Shown piece by piece: positions 40,704-50,413 of a DNA stretch of 61,773 bases (its first letter is position 1; each line of letters starts with the position of its first letter). A program made the position numbers and the translations under genes. The DNA comes from JBARRO01 sp049644265 (GTDB lineage: Bacteria; Bacteroidota; Ignavibacteria; UBA10030): NCBI GenBank assembly GCA_049644265.1, contig JBARRO010000161.1, forward strand, positions 1 to 61,773, read 5' to 3'. A model generated the notes under the pieces. It saw only the letters and a list, made by a program, of their open reading frames with translations, was not told the DNA's origin and ran no database searches.

Positions 40704-42554
40704 TCAACCAGCACATCCGTATGCCGCAGGCGTGAAATTCTTTTCTGTAACAAGTTGCCCACCAACGATGTATTCTTTCTTCACCAACACCCGGTACCAT
40801 CTCCGGAACGCCTCGACAATAATCAAAAGAGCACAACCCATGATAATCACCGTCATCACCGTATTGATGATCCCTTGAGTTGCGGTCGCCGGGTTCGACA
40901 TCATCGGCCAGAAATTGTCCACGATGTTGAGGTAGCAGGCGGTTAGCGTGGTGACAAACACAAACGCCATCGGGAGGAGCGTGACCCACACGTAGCGCTC
41001 TTTCCCCGCATTGATGATCGCTGAGGTCGCCACGGCCAGGGCAACGCCGGCAAGAAGCTGGTTTGCCGTCCCGAACATCGGCCAGATGGTACTGATGCTG
41101 CCATTCCAGATGAAATAGGCCCACGAGAATACGACCAGGCCGGAGGCAACGATGCTACCGGGGATCCAGTCCGGGCGTTCAAATGGCTTCCAGACTCTTC
41201 CGCCGAACTCCTGCACCAGGAATCTCGCAACCCGCGTCCCGGCGTCGATCGTCGTGAGAATGAACAGCGCTTCAAACATAATGGCAAAATGATACCAGTA
41301 CGACATAAGGCCACGCATGCCGGGAATACCTGAAAAAATCTGCGCAAACCCCACTGCGAGCGACACCGCCCCGCCCGGCCTTCCTGCCACTGTTTCTCCG
41401 ACTTCGTTCGAAAGCTCCTGGAGGTTTACCGGATTCATCCCAAGAGTCGCGAATTTTTCCGGCGTGAGGTTGATGGCAAAGTAGTCAGCCGGCCACAAAG
41501 AGCTTGCAGCAATAAGGGCAATGATCCCCACCAGTCCTTCCATCAACATCGCTCCGTAGCCGATGATCCTGGCGTCCGATTCCTTGTTCAGCATCTTCGG
41601 CGTCGTGCCCGAAGAGACAAGCGAATGAAATCCTGATATTGCGCCACAGGCAATCGTGATAAACACGAACGGGAAAACTTTTCCAGGGATGATCGGTCCG
41701 CCGCCGTGGATGAACTCGGTGATCGCGGGCATTTTCATTTCCGGAGCCACGATAAAGACTCCAAGCACGAGCGCGGCGACCGTCCCGATTTTCATGTAAG
41801 AACTCAGGTAATCCCGGGGCAGCAGGAGAAGCCACACGGGCAGGACCGATGCAAAGAATCCGTACACGGCGATGGCAATGATGATTCCTTCGCGGGAAAG
41901 CGTAAAATAGGGCGCAAGCCATGAGTGCGCGATTGAGCCTCCGGCAAACACCGCAATGAGCACTCCCACAACGCCCATGACACTCGCCTCGGCGATCTTT
42001 CCAGGCCTAATCCTGTTCATCCACAGACCGACAAACAACGCCACGGGAATGGTCATCGCGATTGTGAACGTTCCCCATGCACTCTCCCGCAACGCATTGA
42101 CCACTGCAAGGCCAAGACCCGCCAGAGCAATGACAACAATAATGAGGATGGCGATGGAACCGACGATGCTTGCCAGGGGACTGATTTCATGCCGCGCAAT
42201 CTCCGCCAGCGATTTTCCCTTGCGGCGGACCGAAGCCGCAAGAATCATGAAGTCGTGGACCGCTCCTCCCAGGCAGACGCCGATCAGGAGCCACAAATAT
42301 CCCGGCAGATATCCGAACTGGGTCGCCAGAACAGGACCGATCAGCGGGCCCGCTCCCGAAATCGCTGCGAAGTGATGCCCGAACAGCACCCACTTGTTTG
42401 TCGGATAATAATTCTGCCCATCCTTGAGTGTGTGTGCAGGAGTCTGTGCTGTGTCGTCGAATACAATGATCTTTGCAGCGATGAATGCGCTGTAGTACCG
42501 GTACGAAATCGCCATCAGGCAGAGGGCGCCGAGGATGAAAGGAAGAGCGTTCAT
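40704..42554 (-). CDS. cstA: CstA-family carbon starvation / pyruvate transporter
   Basis: 616 residues with about 16 membrane spans. CstA signatures are DGQNYYPTNKWVLFGHHFAAISGAGPLIGPVLATQFGYLPG near residues 45-85, GAVHDFMILAASVRRKGKSLAEIA, and SGFHSLVSSGTTPKMLNKESDARIIGYGAMLMEGLVGI. CstA and BtsT proteins import pyruvate and peptides under carbon starvation; pyruvate uptake is the best-supported role in the family. The C-terminal tail is cytoplasmic. No regulatory site is obvious, and a spacer with 'GCAATGAGCA'-type repeats lies upstream. Confidence 0.95.
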   Translation of the reverse strand: MNALPFILGALCLMAISYRYYSAFIAAKIIVFDDTAQTPAHTLKDGQNYYPTNKWVLFGHHFAAISGAGPLIGPVLATQFGYLPGYLWLLIGVCLGGAVHDFMILAASVRRKGKSLAEIARHEISPLASIVGSIAILIIVVIALAGLGLAVVNALRESAWGTFTIAMTIPVALFVGLWMNRIRPGKIAEASVMGVVGVLIAVFAGGSIAHSWLAPYFTLSREGIIIAIAVYGFFASVLPVWLLLLPRDYLSSYMKIGTVAALVLGVFIVAPEMKMPAITEFIHGGGPIIPGKVFPFVFITIACGAISGFHSLVSSGTTPKMLNKESDARIIGYGAMLMEGLVGIIALIAASSLWPADYFAINLTPEKFATLGMNPVNLQELSNEVGETVAGRPGGAVSLAVGFAQIFSGIPGMRGLMSYWYHFAIMFEALFILTTIDAGTRVARFLVQEFGGRVWKPFERPDWIPGSIVASGLVVFSWAYFIWNGSISTIWPMFGTANQLLAGVALAVATSAIINAGKERYVWVTLLPMAFVFVTTLTACYLNIVDNFWPMMSNPATATQGIINTVMTVIIMGCALLIIVEAFRRWYRVLVKKEYIVGGQLVTEKNFTPAAYGCAG

Positions 42555-42700
42555 GTCAATGAGCAGTTAGCAATGAGCAATCAGCAAGTAGTGAGTCATG
42601 AGTTATGAGTAGGGAGTAATGAGAAAAGAAGAACTAGCGTCATGGTGAGCGCAGTCGAACCATGTTCTGAGCCAACTGGGCAAACCAGCTCAGAACTCGT
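42555..42700. repeat. Spacer with ATGAGCAGTTAGCAATGAGCA-type units
   Basis: About 146 bases without a gene. A degenerate short unit (AATGAGCAATCAGCAAGTAGTGAGTCATGAG) repeats from 42558 to 42625. No clear promoter was recognised. Confidence 0.45.
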
Positions 42701-43243
42701 CTACTTAATCTCCTTCGAAGTCAGAGACTTCACGCCGGCCTTCTTCATGTCCTCCAGCGCCTTGGCATCATCGCCGGGATGGACATTGACGGCTGCGATG
42801 GCGTCGGTAACAACGAGCGTGCTGAATCCTTTCTTCGCCCCATCGATCGCCGATGCGCGGACGCAGTAATCCGTAGCAAGACCCGTCACGTAGAGTTCGG
42901 TGACTCCGTTCTGTTTCAGGAATTTCTCGAGGTCGAGGTTCGTTGCTTCGAACGCCGAGTAGCCGTCGTCTTTATTTCCGGTACCTTTGAGAAATACCTG
43001 TTTGATCTTCACGCTCTTCAGACCTGGATGGAACTCCGCTCCCGGGCGGTTGTGGACACAATGCACGGGCCATTTCTGAAAGTGGACAGTCTGGCTCGGA
43101 TGCCAATCCTTGGAAGCAACGACGAGCGGGAATTTATCCATCAGCTCATTGATGACCGGTACCACTTTGTCCCCTTCCGGCACTGCGAGCGAACCTCCGG
43201 GGCAGAAATCGTTCTGCACATCAACCACCAACAACGCCTTCAT
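42701..43243 (-). CDS. pncA: Nicotinamidase PncA
   Basis: 180 residues. It hydrolyses nicotinamide to nicotinic acid in NAD salvage. Active-site elements are D8 in LLVVDVQNDFCPGG, metal ligands in ASKDWHP, the lysine in QVFLKGTGN and the catalytic cysteine in VTGLATDYCVRASAID, followed by VVTDAIAAVNVHPGD. Its ATG overlaps the stop codon of pncB (ATGA), so it is translated from the same message as the next enzyme of the pathway. Confidence 0.95.
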   Translation of the reverse strand: MKALLVVDVQNDFCPGGSLAVPEGDKVVPVINELMDKFPLVVASKDWHPSQTVHFQKWPVHCVHNRPGAEFHPGLKSVKIKQVFLKGTGNKDDGYSAFEATNLDLEKFLKQNGVTELYVTGLATDYCVRASAIDGAKKGFSTLVVTDAIAAVNVHPGDDAKALEDMKKAGVKSLTSKEIK

Positions 43244-44676
43244 GACGCCGCACCTCCGTTCATATTAATTCGCTGGAGCTCTTCATACAATTGAGAACGC
43301 AGATTCATGAGATTCGTGCTGATCCCGACCTTAAACACATGCGGATTTTCAAACCGTTTGTGCTCGGGGGGGACATGATCCAACCTCTCTTGCGCATAAC
43401 GGGCACTCTCCGCAACCGTGGGAAGCTTGATGGAAATCCTGCCGTTCTTCATGACGTTTCGCTGGAGCGGTTCGAAATCGTAGTTGCGCACCACACTCCG
43501 CTGCTCGGGGAAGAACGGATGGAAGATATGATGGATGGGCGTTTCGTTTTCGAGCATGATCCCGTCCGCGTAGAACAAGCCATCACGTTCACTATATCGA
43601 ACGACACTCTTCAATCCCGGCAATGTGGTCTTCGTGTAATTTTCCGAAAATTTCAGTCGTGGCTTGCCATCAGCCATGCACAATTTGTACACTCCGTCCA
43701 GGGCGGGGGTATCGTGAGCGGTGATCATCCTCGTCCCGACACCAAAAGAGTCGATCGGAGCTCCTTGCTGGAGAAGACTTCGGATCAGGTACTCATCGAG
43801 CTGGTTTGATGCGATGATCTTCACGCTGTGAAGCCCTGCTTCGTCCAGCATGGCACGCGCGTGTTTGCTCAGGTAGGCCAGGTCACCGCTATCGAGGCGG
43901 ATCCCTACGAGAGCCTGGCCTTTGCTCTCCAATTCTTTCGCAACGGTAATTGCGTTCGGAATTCCGCTTCGAAGGGTATTGTAGGTATCCACGAGCAGAA
44001 TGCATTTGTCGGGATAAATTTCAGCAAACTTGCGGAACGCGGTGAGCTCGTCGTCGAAACTCTGGATCCATGAATGTGCCTGGGTGCCGGTTGTGGCCAA
44101 ATCGTACTGCTGCGCGGAAAGAACGTTCGAGGTTGCTTCCATACCTCCTATGACCGCCGCCCTGCTTGCGTGAAATCCGCCCAACCCCTGGGCGCGCCGC
44201 AATCCAAAATCCACCACCCTCTTCCCTCCTGCGGCGAGTCGCACTCGGGACGCCTTTGTTGCGATCAAGGACTCAAAATTCAGCAGGTTGAGAAGGACCG
44301 TTTCAATGATCTGAGTTTCGATCATGTTCCCCTCAACTCTCACCACGGGTTCAAGCGGAAACACAACCTCCCCTTCTCGTACCGACTGGACCGAACCACC
44401 AAACCGAAATTTCTTCAGATAATCCAGAAACTGTTTCTGAAACCCGAGGCTCTTGAGATAGCTGATGTCCTCATCTGAAAACTTGAGACCTTCAAGGTAT
44501 TCCAGCACATCGTTCAGCCCGGCAAAAATGACGTACCCGCCTTCAAAAGGATTCTCGCGGAAGAAATAGTCGAAGCATGCTGTGTCGTCTGCCTTGCCCG
44601 CGAGCAAATATCCCTGGGCCATCGTGAACTGGTAGTAGTCGGTGTAAAGACCTGAGGGGAAGGTAAGAGAAGACAT
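43240..44676 (-). CDS. pncB: Nicotinate phosphoribosyltransferase PncB
   Basis: 478 residues. It makes nicotinate mononucleotide from nicotinate, PRPP and ATP. Family motifs are LYTDYYQFTMAQGYL at the N-terminus, FDYFFRENPFEGGYVIFAGL, DFGLRRAQGLGGFHASRAA, GTQAHSWIQSFDDE and VGIRLDSGDLAYLSK, with FGVGTRMITAHDTPAL near the C-terminus. It is followed by pncA with an overlap, giving a compact two-step NAD-salvage operon. The 97-nt spacer upstream contains GTTCAAAGTTCAAAG-type low-complexity sequence and no clear promoter. Confidence 0.96.
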   Translation of the reverse strand: MSSLTFPSGLYTDYYQFTMAQGYLLAGKADDTACFDYFFRENPFEGGYVIFAGLNDVLEYLEGLKFSDEDISYLKSLGFQKQFLDYLKKFRFGGSVQSVREGEVVFPLEPVVRVEGNMIETQIIETVLLNLLNFESLIATKASRVRLAAGGKRVVDFGLRRAQGLGGFHASRAAVIGGMEATSNVLSAQQYDLATTGTQAHSWIQSFDDELTAFRKFAEIYPDKCILLVDTYNTLRSGIPNAITVAKELESKGQALVGIRLDSGDLAYLSKHARAMLDEAGLHSVKIIASNQLDEYLIRSLLQQGAPIDSFGVGTRMITAHDTPALDGVYKLCMADGKPRLKFSENYTKTTLPGLKSVVRYSERDGLFYADGIMLENETPIHHIFHPFFPEQRSVVRNYDFEPLQRNVMKNGRISIKLPTVAESARYAQERLDHVPPEHKRFENPHVFKVGISTNLMNLRSQLYEELQRINMNGGAAS

Positions 44677-44773
44677 TAAGGGAAGAGTTTAGAGTTCAAA
44701 GTTCAAAGTTTAAAGTTCTGTTGCGGCCCTTACTTCTGACTCCTGTATTCTGGATTCTGAATTCCTCTTTATC

Positions 44774-45130
44774 CTAAAAAGCATCTCGAATATGCCTGAT
44801 ATCCGGTATCCCGTTGATGAATTCAATTGCCACAACGTCGAACCGGCAGGGTACATCGTCCATCTCGTGTTCCATTAAATAGCCCTCGGCGACGTTGATG
44901 ATCTGTTCTTCTTTCTGCGGAGTAACAGATTCTTCCGGGAAACCGAACGCGACCGATGTTCTTGCTTTCACCTCGACGAAGACAAGCTCTTCGGCCTCCT
45001 GCGCAACGATATCAATTTCTCCCCGCTCGAAGCGGTAATTCCTCTCAAGGATCCTGTAACCCAACTTGACGAGATACTCTGCGGCGAGGTCCTCTCCCCT
45101 GTCCCCCTGCTTTCTCCGGTTCACTGCCAT
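44774..45130 (-). CDS. YraN-family (UPF0102) putative nuclease
   Basis: 118 residues of the UPF0102/YraN family, a restriction-endonuclease-like fold. The N-terminal motif is GDRGEDLAAEYLVKLGYRILERNYRFERGEIDIVA, with catalytic-type residues (E, then E-x-D and VEVK). VFVEVKARTSVAFGFPEESVTPQK follows. The exact substrate is unproven in most bacteria. It follows the GH9 gene after ~70 nt. Confidence 0.92.
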   Translation of the reverse strand: MAVNRRKQGDRGEDLAAEYLVKLGYRILERNYRFERGEIDIVAQEAEELVFVEVKARTSVAFGFPEESVTPQKEEQIINVAEGYLMEHEMDDVPCRFDVVAIEFINGIPDIRHIRDAF

Positions 45131-45203
45131 GAATCCGCCCCCTCATAATGTTTCAGACGAAAGTAACCAAAGATGCAGGGAAAATCAATGAACGATGGAA
45201 GGA

Positions 45204-46958
45204 TCAACGAGAAAACGACGCCAGCACGAACAGCATCGATGCCGACCCATCGATCGTCGGCTCGTTCGAAGAGTAATCGCCAATGTCGTCGTGGTAAACA
45301 CAAAGCGGGCTTTGAAATTTCTCGAAGCGATCCGCTTTCAGCAGGCGAAGGCCGCGAAGGCTTCTGAAAATCGAACCGTACACCGGACCGTCGACGAGCG
45401 CTCCGGTGAGTTGAATCTTCAGCTCTTTTGAGACAACGCTGTGAGGATCTGTCGGAAATCTCCCACGATCCGGGACGCCAATCAGAAAACTCTGACCCCA
45501 CGGATTTCTCCCCAACATCCAGTCACGCGTATCCGCGAGCAGGCGGTCAAACTCCGGGGACCCGGTCATCTTCTTGTAGAGAATGGCCTGGGTGGCCAAG
45601 CCAGTCGCGAGATTGTTCGAAACCCAGATGAATGGAACTCCATAGTTGAACGCATTCTTTTCTGCCTGCCTTCCTGCCGCGTTCAGTCCATTTCTGTAGT
45701 AGGTGACAAGATGGTCACGTGCTTCCGCGGGTGCAAATTCAAATAACTCATAGTGGCCGAGGTTGACGTAGGGAAAGTATTCGTAGTGATTCGTTGTGTC
45801 TTTTCCCATCCATGAAGTATCGGCGGCAAATTTCGAAAACCGTATTGCTTCATCCAGGAATTCCGGTTCCTTCGTGGCACGGTAGAGTTCCGCCGCGGCC
45901 CATTCAAGGTCGTCGTAGAAAGTCTTTTCGTGGTAACGGTAGGGAGCTTTACATGGAACGGATTCCGAAAAACCGGGATTTTCTTTACCCGCTACATAAA
46001 GCTCCATTGCTTTCCGGAGCAATTTTTCCGCGAAAGCATCGTCCCATCCCCCTTTTTTCCAAATCCATGATCCAAGGGCGAAGACGGCGGCTGTCCGCCC
46101 TGCAATATTCGAAATTCCGGTTGCCGTGTCTTTGTACTGGAACAGCCCCTGCGGCTTTCCCGTGGCAAAGTATACGGGACGCGCCTTTCCCTTCCCCCAT
46201 CCATAATCTGTGCTGTCCCGAAACGGCAGATCCCAGAACGCATGATCGCGATCGTCAGCGACCTGATAATACAGTTTTCCCTTCTCCGGACACAGCTTCA
46301 ACATCCACTCAAGCCCCCATCGTGCCTCGTCGAGGATATCCGGCACTCCGTTCGATCCATTCCTCCCGTCTGAACGCACAGAATCACTCCAGAGGTGCGG
46401 ATACTCCTTGTAGCTGAAGAGGAGAATTCCCGTCGTGTAGCTCGTTGTGATAAGAAATCTCAAATAATCCGACGCATCGTGGTATCCGCCCACTGTCTCG
46501 ATATACTTTCCACTGTCGGGACCACTCACGGCAATTCCGTCGCCCTGGTGGCAGACGGTATCGAAGACCGCGTTGTATCCGCACCGCTGTTCACGGAGAT
46601 AGAACAACGGAGCGGCCGCATATTGACGGTAAATTGACATCCCGATTCCAAAAACTTCCGATTGACTTTCAGCAATTCTCACAGAAAACATTCCTTCTGA
46701 ACTGAGTTTTGAGAAGTCGGCAAGGAACACAAACTTGAACTGCCCATACGGAATTTGTGATTTTTCCAGAACTCCACGGTACACCGCTTTTCCCGACGGC
46801 TCGGATGCAACGGTAAACCCGGATGCCGAAACATCGTTCTCAGAAAGAACGACGGCACTCTTTGGATCGGTTGGCAGGAAGCCAAGTTGGTTTACCCGAA
46901 TGCTGGTCTGAGCGTTGACGATTTGAACGTACGAAAGTAGGAGGATGAACGTGCGCAT
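45204..46958 (-). CDS. GH9 endoglucanase (secreted cellulase-type)
   Basis: 584 residues with a signal peptide (FILLLSYVQIVNAQ). An N-terminal Ig-like CelD_N domain (SIRVNQLGFLPTDPKSAVV) is followed by the (alpha/alpha)6 GH9 catalytic domain. Signatures are GGYHDASDYLRF (catalytic Asp pair), NGVPDILDEARWGLEWM, FYDDLEWAAAELY, DWMLGRNPWGQSFLIG and the catalytic Glu region YSSNEPTIDGSASML. It hydrolyses beta-1,4-glucans such as cellulose or licheninan. No sorting domain is present, so it is secreted or periplasmic. There is no polysaccharide-utilisation locus around it. Confidence 0.95.
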   Translation of the reverse strand: MRTFILLLSYVQIVNAQTSIRVNQLGFLPTDPKSAVVLSENDVSASGFTVASEPSGKAVYRGVLEKSQIPYGQFKFVFLADFSKLSSEGMFSVRIAESQSEVFGIGMSIYRQYAAAPLFYLREQRCGYNAVFDTVCHQGDGIAVSGPDSGKYIETVGGYHDASDYLRFLITTSYTTGILLFSYKEYPHLWSDSVRSDGRNGSNGVPDILDEARWGLEWMLKLCPEKGKLYYQVADDRDHAFWDLPFRDSTDYGWGKGKARPVYFATGKPQGLFQYKDTATGISNIAGRTAAVFALGSWIWKKGGWDDAFAEKLLRKAMELYVAGKENPGFSESVPCKAPYRYHEKTFYDDLEWAAAELYRATKEPEFLDEAIRFSKFAADTSWMGKDTTNHYEYFPYVNLGHYELFEFAPAEARDHLVTYYRNGLNAAGRQAEKNAFNYGVPFIWVSNNLATGLATQAILYKKMTGSPEFDRLLADTRDWMLGRNPWGQSFLIGVPDRGRFPTDPHSVVSKELKIQLTGALVDGPVYGSIFRSLRGLRLLKADRFEKFQSPLCVYHDDIGDYSSNEPTIDGSASMLFVLASFSR

Positions 46959-46978
46959 GTGTGGAGTCCCGACGTTTT

Positions 46979-47084
46979 AATGGAACACGGAAAGAGCGGA
47001 TTGAACGGATCTACACGGATTGAGAAACCCATTCACAACAAATCTGTGTACATCCGTACCATCGTCTCCTTCCGTGTTCCATTT
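46979..47084. repeat. Long imperfect inverted repeat with CACGGA motif
   Basis: The outer arms AATGGAACACGGAA (46979-46992) and TTCCGTGTTCCATT (47071-47084) are perfectly complementary. Inner parts (GGATCTACACGGATT and AAATCTGTGTACATCCG) are nearly so. It fills the 128-bp spacer between the GH9 and rnhB genes. The structure is long enough to be a bidirectional stop or a mobile hairpin element. Confidence 0.6.
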
Positions 47085-47086
47085 AC

Positions 47087-47752
47087 TTAGAGGTTATGTG
47101 AGCGGGTGGCGTTCTCTGGAAATGGCAACTCGAGTGTCAGATCGTCACTATCCGAGTGCACCTTGAAGCTTCTTCTGTGGATCTCACACATTCCGTGCGT
47201 TTTGACCGCCTCGAGGTGATCTTTGGTTCCATATCCTTTGTTCTTGGCAAAACCATAGGCGGGAAACTGGCTGTCATACTCCTGCATGAGACGATCCCTC
47301 GTTACCTTTGCAATGATCGACGCCGCGGCAATGGTGAACGATTTCGCATCGCCGTCGATGATGTTTTCAAATCCGATCGATTTATGGTTGAAGGAATTCC
47401 CGTCCACAATCACAAACTGAGGAGCTGGCGCAAGGTTTTCAATCGCCTCCCGCATCGCAAGAATCGTCGCCTGAAGTATGTTGATCCGGTCGATGGTTTC
47501 ATTTCCTACAATTCCCATTCCTATCCCGGTTGCGTGAGACTTGATTTGTTCGAAGAGCTCTTCCCGCTTTATTGCTGTGAGCTTTTTGGAATCATCGACC
47601 TCGTCGAGGACAAAGTCCTTCGGAAACATCACCGCTGCGGCAACGACCGGACCCGCCAGTGGACCGCGGCCGGCCTCATCAACGCCGGCAAGCAATTCGA
47701 CCCCGAGGGACCAGACCGAACGCTCGATTTCAAGCCCTGGAAGTTTCATCAC
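47087..47752 (-). CDS. rnhB: Ribonuclease HII
   Basis: 221 residues. It cleaves the RNA strand of RNA-DNA hybrids, including single ribonucleotides. Motifs are VDEAGRGPLAGPVVAAAVMFP (two catalytic acids), DDSKKLTAIKREELFEQI, IVDGNSFNH, DGDAKSFTIAAASIIAKVTRDRLM and YGFAKNKGYGTKDHLEAVKTHG. GTG at 47752 overlaps the UbiA stop; an ATG 3 nt later is an equal alternative. Confidence 0.96.
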   Translation of the reverse strand: MMKLPGLEIERSVWSLGVELLAGVDEAGRGPLAGPVVAAAVMFPKDFVLDEVDDSKKLTAIKREELFEQIKSHATGIGMGIVGNETIDRINILQATILAMREAIENLAPAPQFVIVDGNSFNHKSIGFENIIDGDAKSFTIAAASIIAKVTRDRLMQEYDSQFPAYGFAKNKGYGTKDHLEAVKTHGMCEIHRRSFKVHSDSDDLTLELPFPENATRSHNL

Positions 47753-48597
47753 AAGGATCCCACAAAAATGGCGACAAGTCCGACAACCATGGAGAGTTTA
47801 AGCACCAAACTCAGGCGGCTGAGATTGCGCGGTTTCCAATCCCTCCACATGGAACCAACCACATACACAAGCGCAGCGTCGATGACGAACACGAGATACA
47901 GATACCATTGATTGTAGAGATGAAGGATGTAGGCCAGAATTGTCACCGCAATAAGAGAAACGAGTATCACCGTGGTGAGCACCAGGGCTGGTTTCACGCC
48001 GTATTTCACCGGAAGTGTCGCTGCTGATTCCTTCCTGTCCCCCTCAAGATCCTCCACATCCTTGATGAGTTCGCGGCCGACGTTCACAAGAAACGCAAAG
48101 GTCGCGGGCATGAGAGAGCGCTCGAATCTCCCCACAGCCACGGCGCCGTAGATGAATGCCATTCCCGTCAAGAGTCCCACAACGAGGTTCCCGGCAAAGA
48201 CCGTTCGTTTGAGAGCCGCGCTATAGTAGTAAAGCACCGCAACGGCAAAGACGACAATGCCCAATGCCTTGACGTTGACAAAAAGATTCAGGCCAACGGC
48301 AATGAGGGATGTGATCAGCCAGAACGCTCTCGCTTCTTCTCTGCTGAGAGCGCCGCGCGGCAGAGGCCGGTCGGGCCGGTTAATCCGGTCGATCTCGACA
48401 TCAAAGGAATCGTTGACGGCGTTTGCCCCGGCGGCGACGAGCCCTCCCGTTGCTGCAGCAAGCAATACCTGCACCCAGTCGGGCGAACGTGCTCCTGCAA
48501 GAACGGATGCGGCGGGAATAGAGCAGAACGTGATTGCAACATTGACGGGGCGGCTCAATTCAAGATACGCGAGGAGTTTTCTGGTGCCGTCAGCCAC
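47749..48597 (-). CDS. UbiA-family prenyltransferase, similar to DGGGP synthase
   Basis: 282 residues with eight to nine membrane spans. The first aspartate-rich motif NAVNDSFDVEIDRINRPDRPLPRG is closest to geranylgeranylglycerol-phosphate geranylgeranyltransferase (DGGGP synthase) of archaeal ether-lipid synthesis rather than to UbiA of quinone synthesis. The second motif lies in ELIKDVEDLEGDRKESAATLPVKYG. Related enzymes in bacteria also prenylate quinone rings. GTG start at 48597 with AAGG upstream. It overlaps rnhB, and a geranylgeranyl reductase gene lies 10 kb away in the same window. Confidence 0.85.
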   Translation of the reverse strand: MADGTRKLLAYLELSRPVNVAITFCSIPAASVLAGARSPDWVQVLLAAATGGLVAAGANAVNDSFDVEIDRINRPDRPLPRGALSREEARAFWLITSLIAVGLNLFVNVKALGIVVFAVAVLYYYSAALKRTVFAGNLVVGLLTGMAFIYGAVAVGRFERSLMPATFAFLVNVGRELIKDVEDLEGDRKESAATLPVKYGVKPALVLTTVILVSLIAVTILAYILHLYNQWYLYLVFVIDAALVYVVGSMWRDWKPRNLSRLSLVLKLSMVVGLVAIFVGSL

Positions 48598-48614
48598 GGT
48601 GAGAGACCTTGGGA

Positions 48615-50372
48615 TTAGAATTCATTCACGAGCCGAAGATGAAGCTTTGCCGTTCCGAACGTGTCTCCTTCTCCCAGTGCGACACTCACCCCGATCAACC
48701 CGATTCCGGAATCCATTCTGACTCCCAATCCGTAACCGATTTTCTGCACCTCCGATGCAGTCAGACCATTCAAGGGGCTATCCGGCGTCACAATGCGGCC
48801 GAGGTCGAGAAATCCGTAGAAGAAGGATCGTGCGGATACGAGAAAGCGATACTCCAGGTTTGTCCACACAAGACGCGATCCGAGAAATTGTCCTTCCCTG
48901 TATCCCCGCAGTGTTGTTGCTCCGCCGAGTCGAAAAAGGTCGCTGGGGTCGAGCGTGCCGCTGCTGTAGTCGCGGGCGTGAAACTCCATGGCGACAACCT
49001 GCCGCACGATGGGCGAAATATAATACAAGAAGTCGAAAGATATCCGTTGCATGCTGCTCCGGCTGCCCCCGAACGCCGTCGTGCCAACCGTTGTCTTGAA
49101 CCCCGATTGATACTCTGTGCTGTAGAGAATTCCCGACGAGGGCGTGGTCGGATCATCGCGGGAGTCATACCGCACCGAGATTCCGATACTCGTCGATTGA
49201 CTTTCGGCGATCGCCGTTCGTCCGTATCCTTCACCGGGCACGACGGTCGTCTTCGAGTAGGTCGCACCGGCCGCAAGATCCTCTGTGATCATGAGCTCCG
49301 CTCCGACATCATACCGTGTTCGGACATACAGCGAATCCTGCTTCCGCTGAAGGAAACCAAGCTGGACATTGACCGGATAGTCGGCAACCCAGGGCTCGAA
49401 ATAATGGAGTTCGATCTCCTGTGAGCTCTGGTTTTCACGATACCACCGCGTCGAGATTTTTCGCCCGGTGCCGAGAAGATTTCGGAGTGAAAGGTTGACG
49501 AGTCCCGTAAAATATCCGTTGTCCTGCGGTCGCAGCGGCGGGACGTATCCCACGACGCCGTCGAAGTTGTTTTGATTTCCCTCTGTCACCTTCACGAGAA
49601 GTCCCGCTTGTTCTTTTTCGTTCATCGTGAGCTCCGGCATTGAGACCGATGAGAACAGCTGCAGACGCTCCAGCCGTCGCTTCACTTTCCCGGGCAGGTC
49701 AGCCTGGAACAACTCTTCTTCCTGGAGCCGTGCCTCGCGAATGATCACCGCAGCTTTCGTTTTCGTGTTGCCCTCGATGCGGAACTCGCGGATCCGGAGT
49801 TCTCTTCCTTCATCAATCAGAAGATGAACCTCCGCAAGCATCTGGTTTTCTGTTTCCGCAAACGTGATCCGACCGACAGAAACTTTGGCAAGTGGACGAC
49901 CCTTGCGCTCGTACACTTGTAGGATCGACTGGATGTCATCTTCGAGCAGTTCCGGGACAAAGCGCTCTCCCGCTCGCGTTTTCAATGACGTTTTGATTTC
50001 GTCAACGTCAGCTGTTTTGGCTCCGTCCAGAAGGAGGTCCTGAACCACCGAAAGTTTTCCTTCCCGGAGCATGATGAGAAGATCCACTTCCCCCTCACCA
50101 GCCCGATCAACGTGGAACGAATCGATGACGGCGTTCAGAAATCCCTCCGTCCGATAGTATTTCAGGATCTGTTCCGAATCCGACTGCACCGTCGATGTCA
50201 GGCAACGAACCCCCGGTTGCAGAATCATGATCGCAGTGAGTTCCTCCGACGGCACGGAACTATTACCGGAAATCCTCACCGATCGAACTGTCCTTGCAGG
50301 TTGTGCCGATGCGCTCTGCACGTCCCACAAGAGACCCGCAACGACACAAAGAAAAAAGCCAGCACGAAGCAT
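48615..50372 (-). CDS. Omp85-family outer-membrane protein (BamA/TamA-like) with POTRA domains
   Basis: About 585 residues: a signal peptide (FFLCVVAGLLWDVQSASAQ), two to three POTRA domains (VRSVRISGNSSVPSEELTAIM, VDLLIMLREGKLSVVQDLLLDG, REFRIEGNTKTKAAVIIREARL) and a C-terminal 16-strand barrel ending in LHLRLVNEF (a C-terminal aromatic). FRLGGATTLRGYREGQFLGSR holds the conserved L6-loop RGY. It inserts or translocates proteins at the outer membrane. The ATG lies in the loop of a terminator-like hairpin, and no good ribosome-binding site precedes it; a GTG at 50432 would add 20 residues. Confidence 0.88.
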   Translation of the reverse strand: MLRAGFFLCVVAGLLWDVQSASAQPARTVRSVRISGNSSVPSEELTAIMILQPGVRCLTSTVQSDSEQILKYYRTEGFLNAVIDSFHVDRAGEGEVDLLIMLREGKLSVVQDLLLDGAKTADVDEIKTSLKTRAGERFVPELLEDDIQSILQVYERKGRPLAKVSVGRITFAETENQMLAEVHLLIDEGRELRIREFRIEGNTKTKAAVIIREARLQEEELFQADLPGKVKRRLERLQLFSSVSMPELTMNEKEQAGLLVKVTEGNQNNFDGVVGYVPPLRPQDNGYFTGLVNLSLRNLLGTGRKISTRWYRENQSSQEIELHYFEPWVADYPVNVQLGFLQRKQDSLYVRTRYDVGAELMITEDLAAGATYSKTTVVPGEGYGRTAIAESQSTSIGISVRYDSRDDPTTPSSGILYSTEYQSGFKTTVGTTAFGGSRSSMQRISFDFLYYISPIVRQVVAMEFHARDYSSGTLDPSDLFRLGGATTLRGYREGQFLGSRLVWTNLEYRFLVSARSFFYGFLDLGRIVTPDSPLNGLTASEVQKIGYGLGVRMDSGIGLIGVSVALGEGDTFGTAKLHLRLVNEF

Positions 50373-50387
50373 GCTCCGGCTGGCTTT
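50351..50387 (-). terminator. Terminator-like hairpin enclosing the Omp85 start codon
   Basis: A 9-bp stem AAAGCCAGC/GCTGGCTTT (50379-50387 with 50355-50363 on the minus strand) is followed by TTTTTT. The 15-nt loop contains the Omp85 ATG (50370-50372). It lies 26 nt after the GWxTD gene stop. It would end that transcript, but its T-run is part of the signal-peptide codons of the next gene. Confidence 0.5.
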
Positions 50388-50413
50388 GCGTTGACAGCAA
50401 GGGGACGTCAAGT

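Noticed and set aside
46979..47084. CACGGA inverted repeat considered as a riboswitch
   Set aside because: It is a simple long stem without conserved internal-loop pattern and lies at the 3' side of rnhB, not in a leader.
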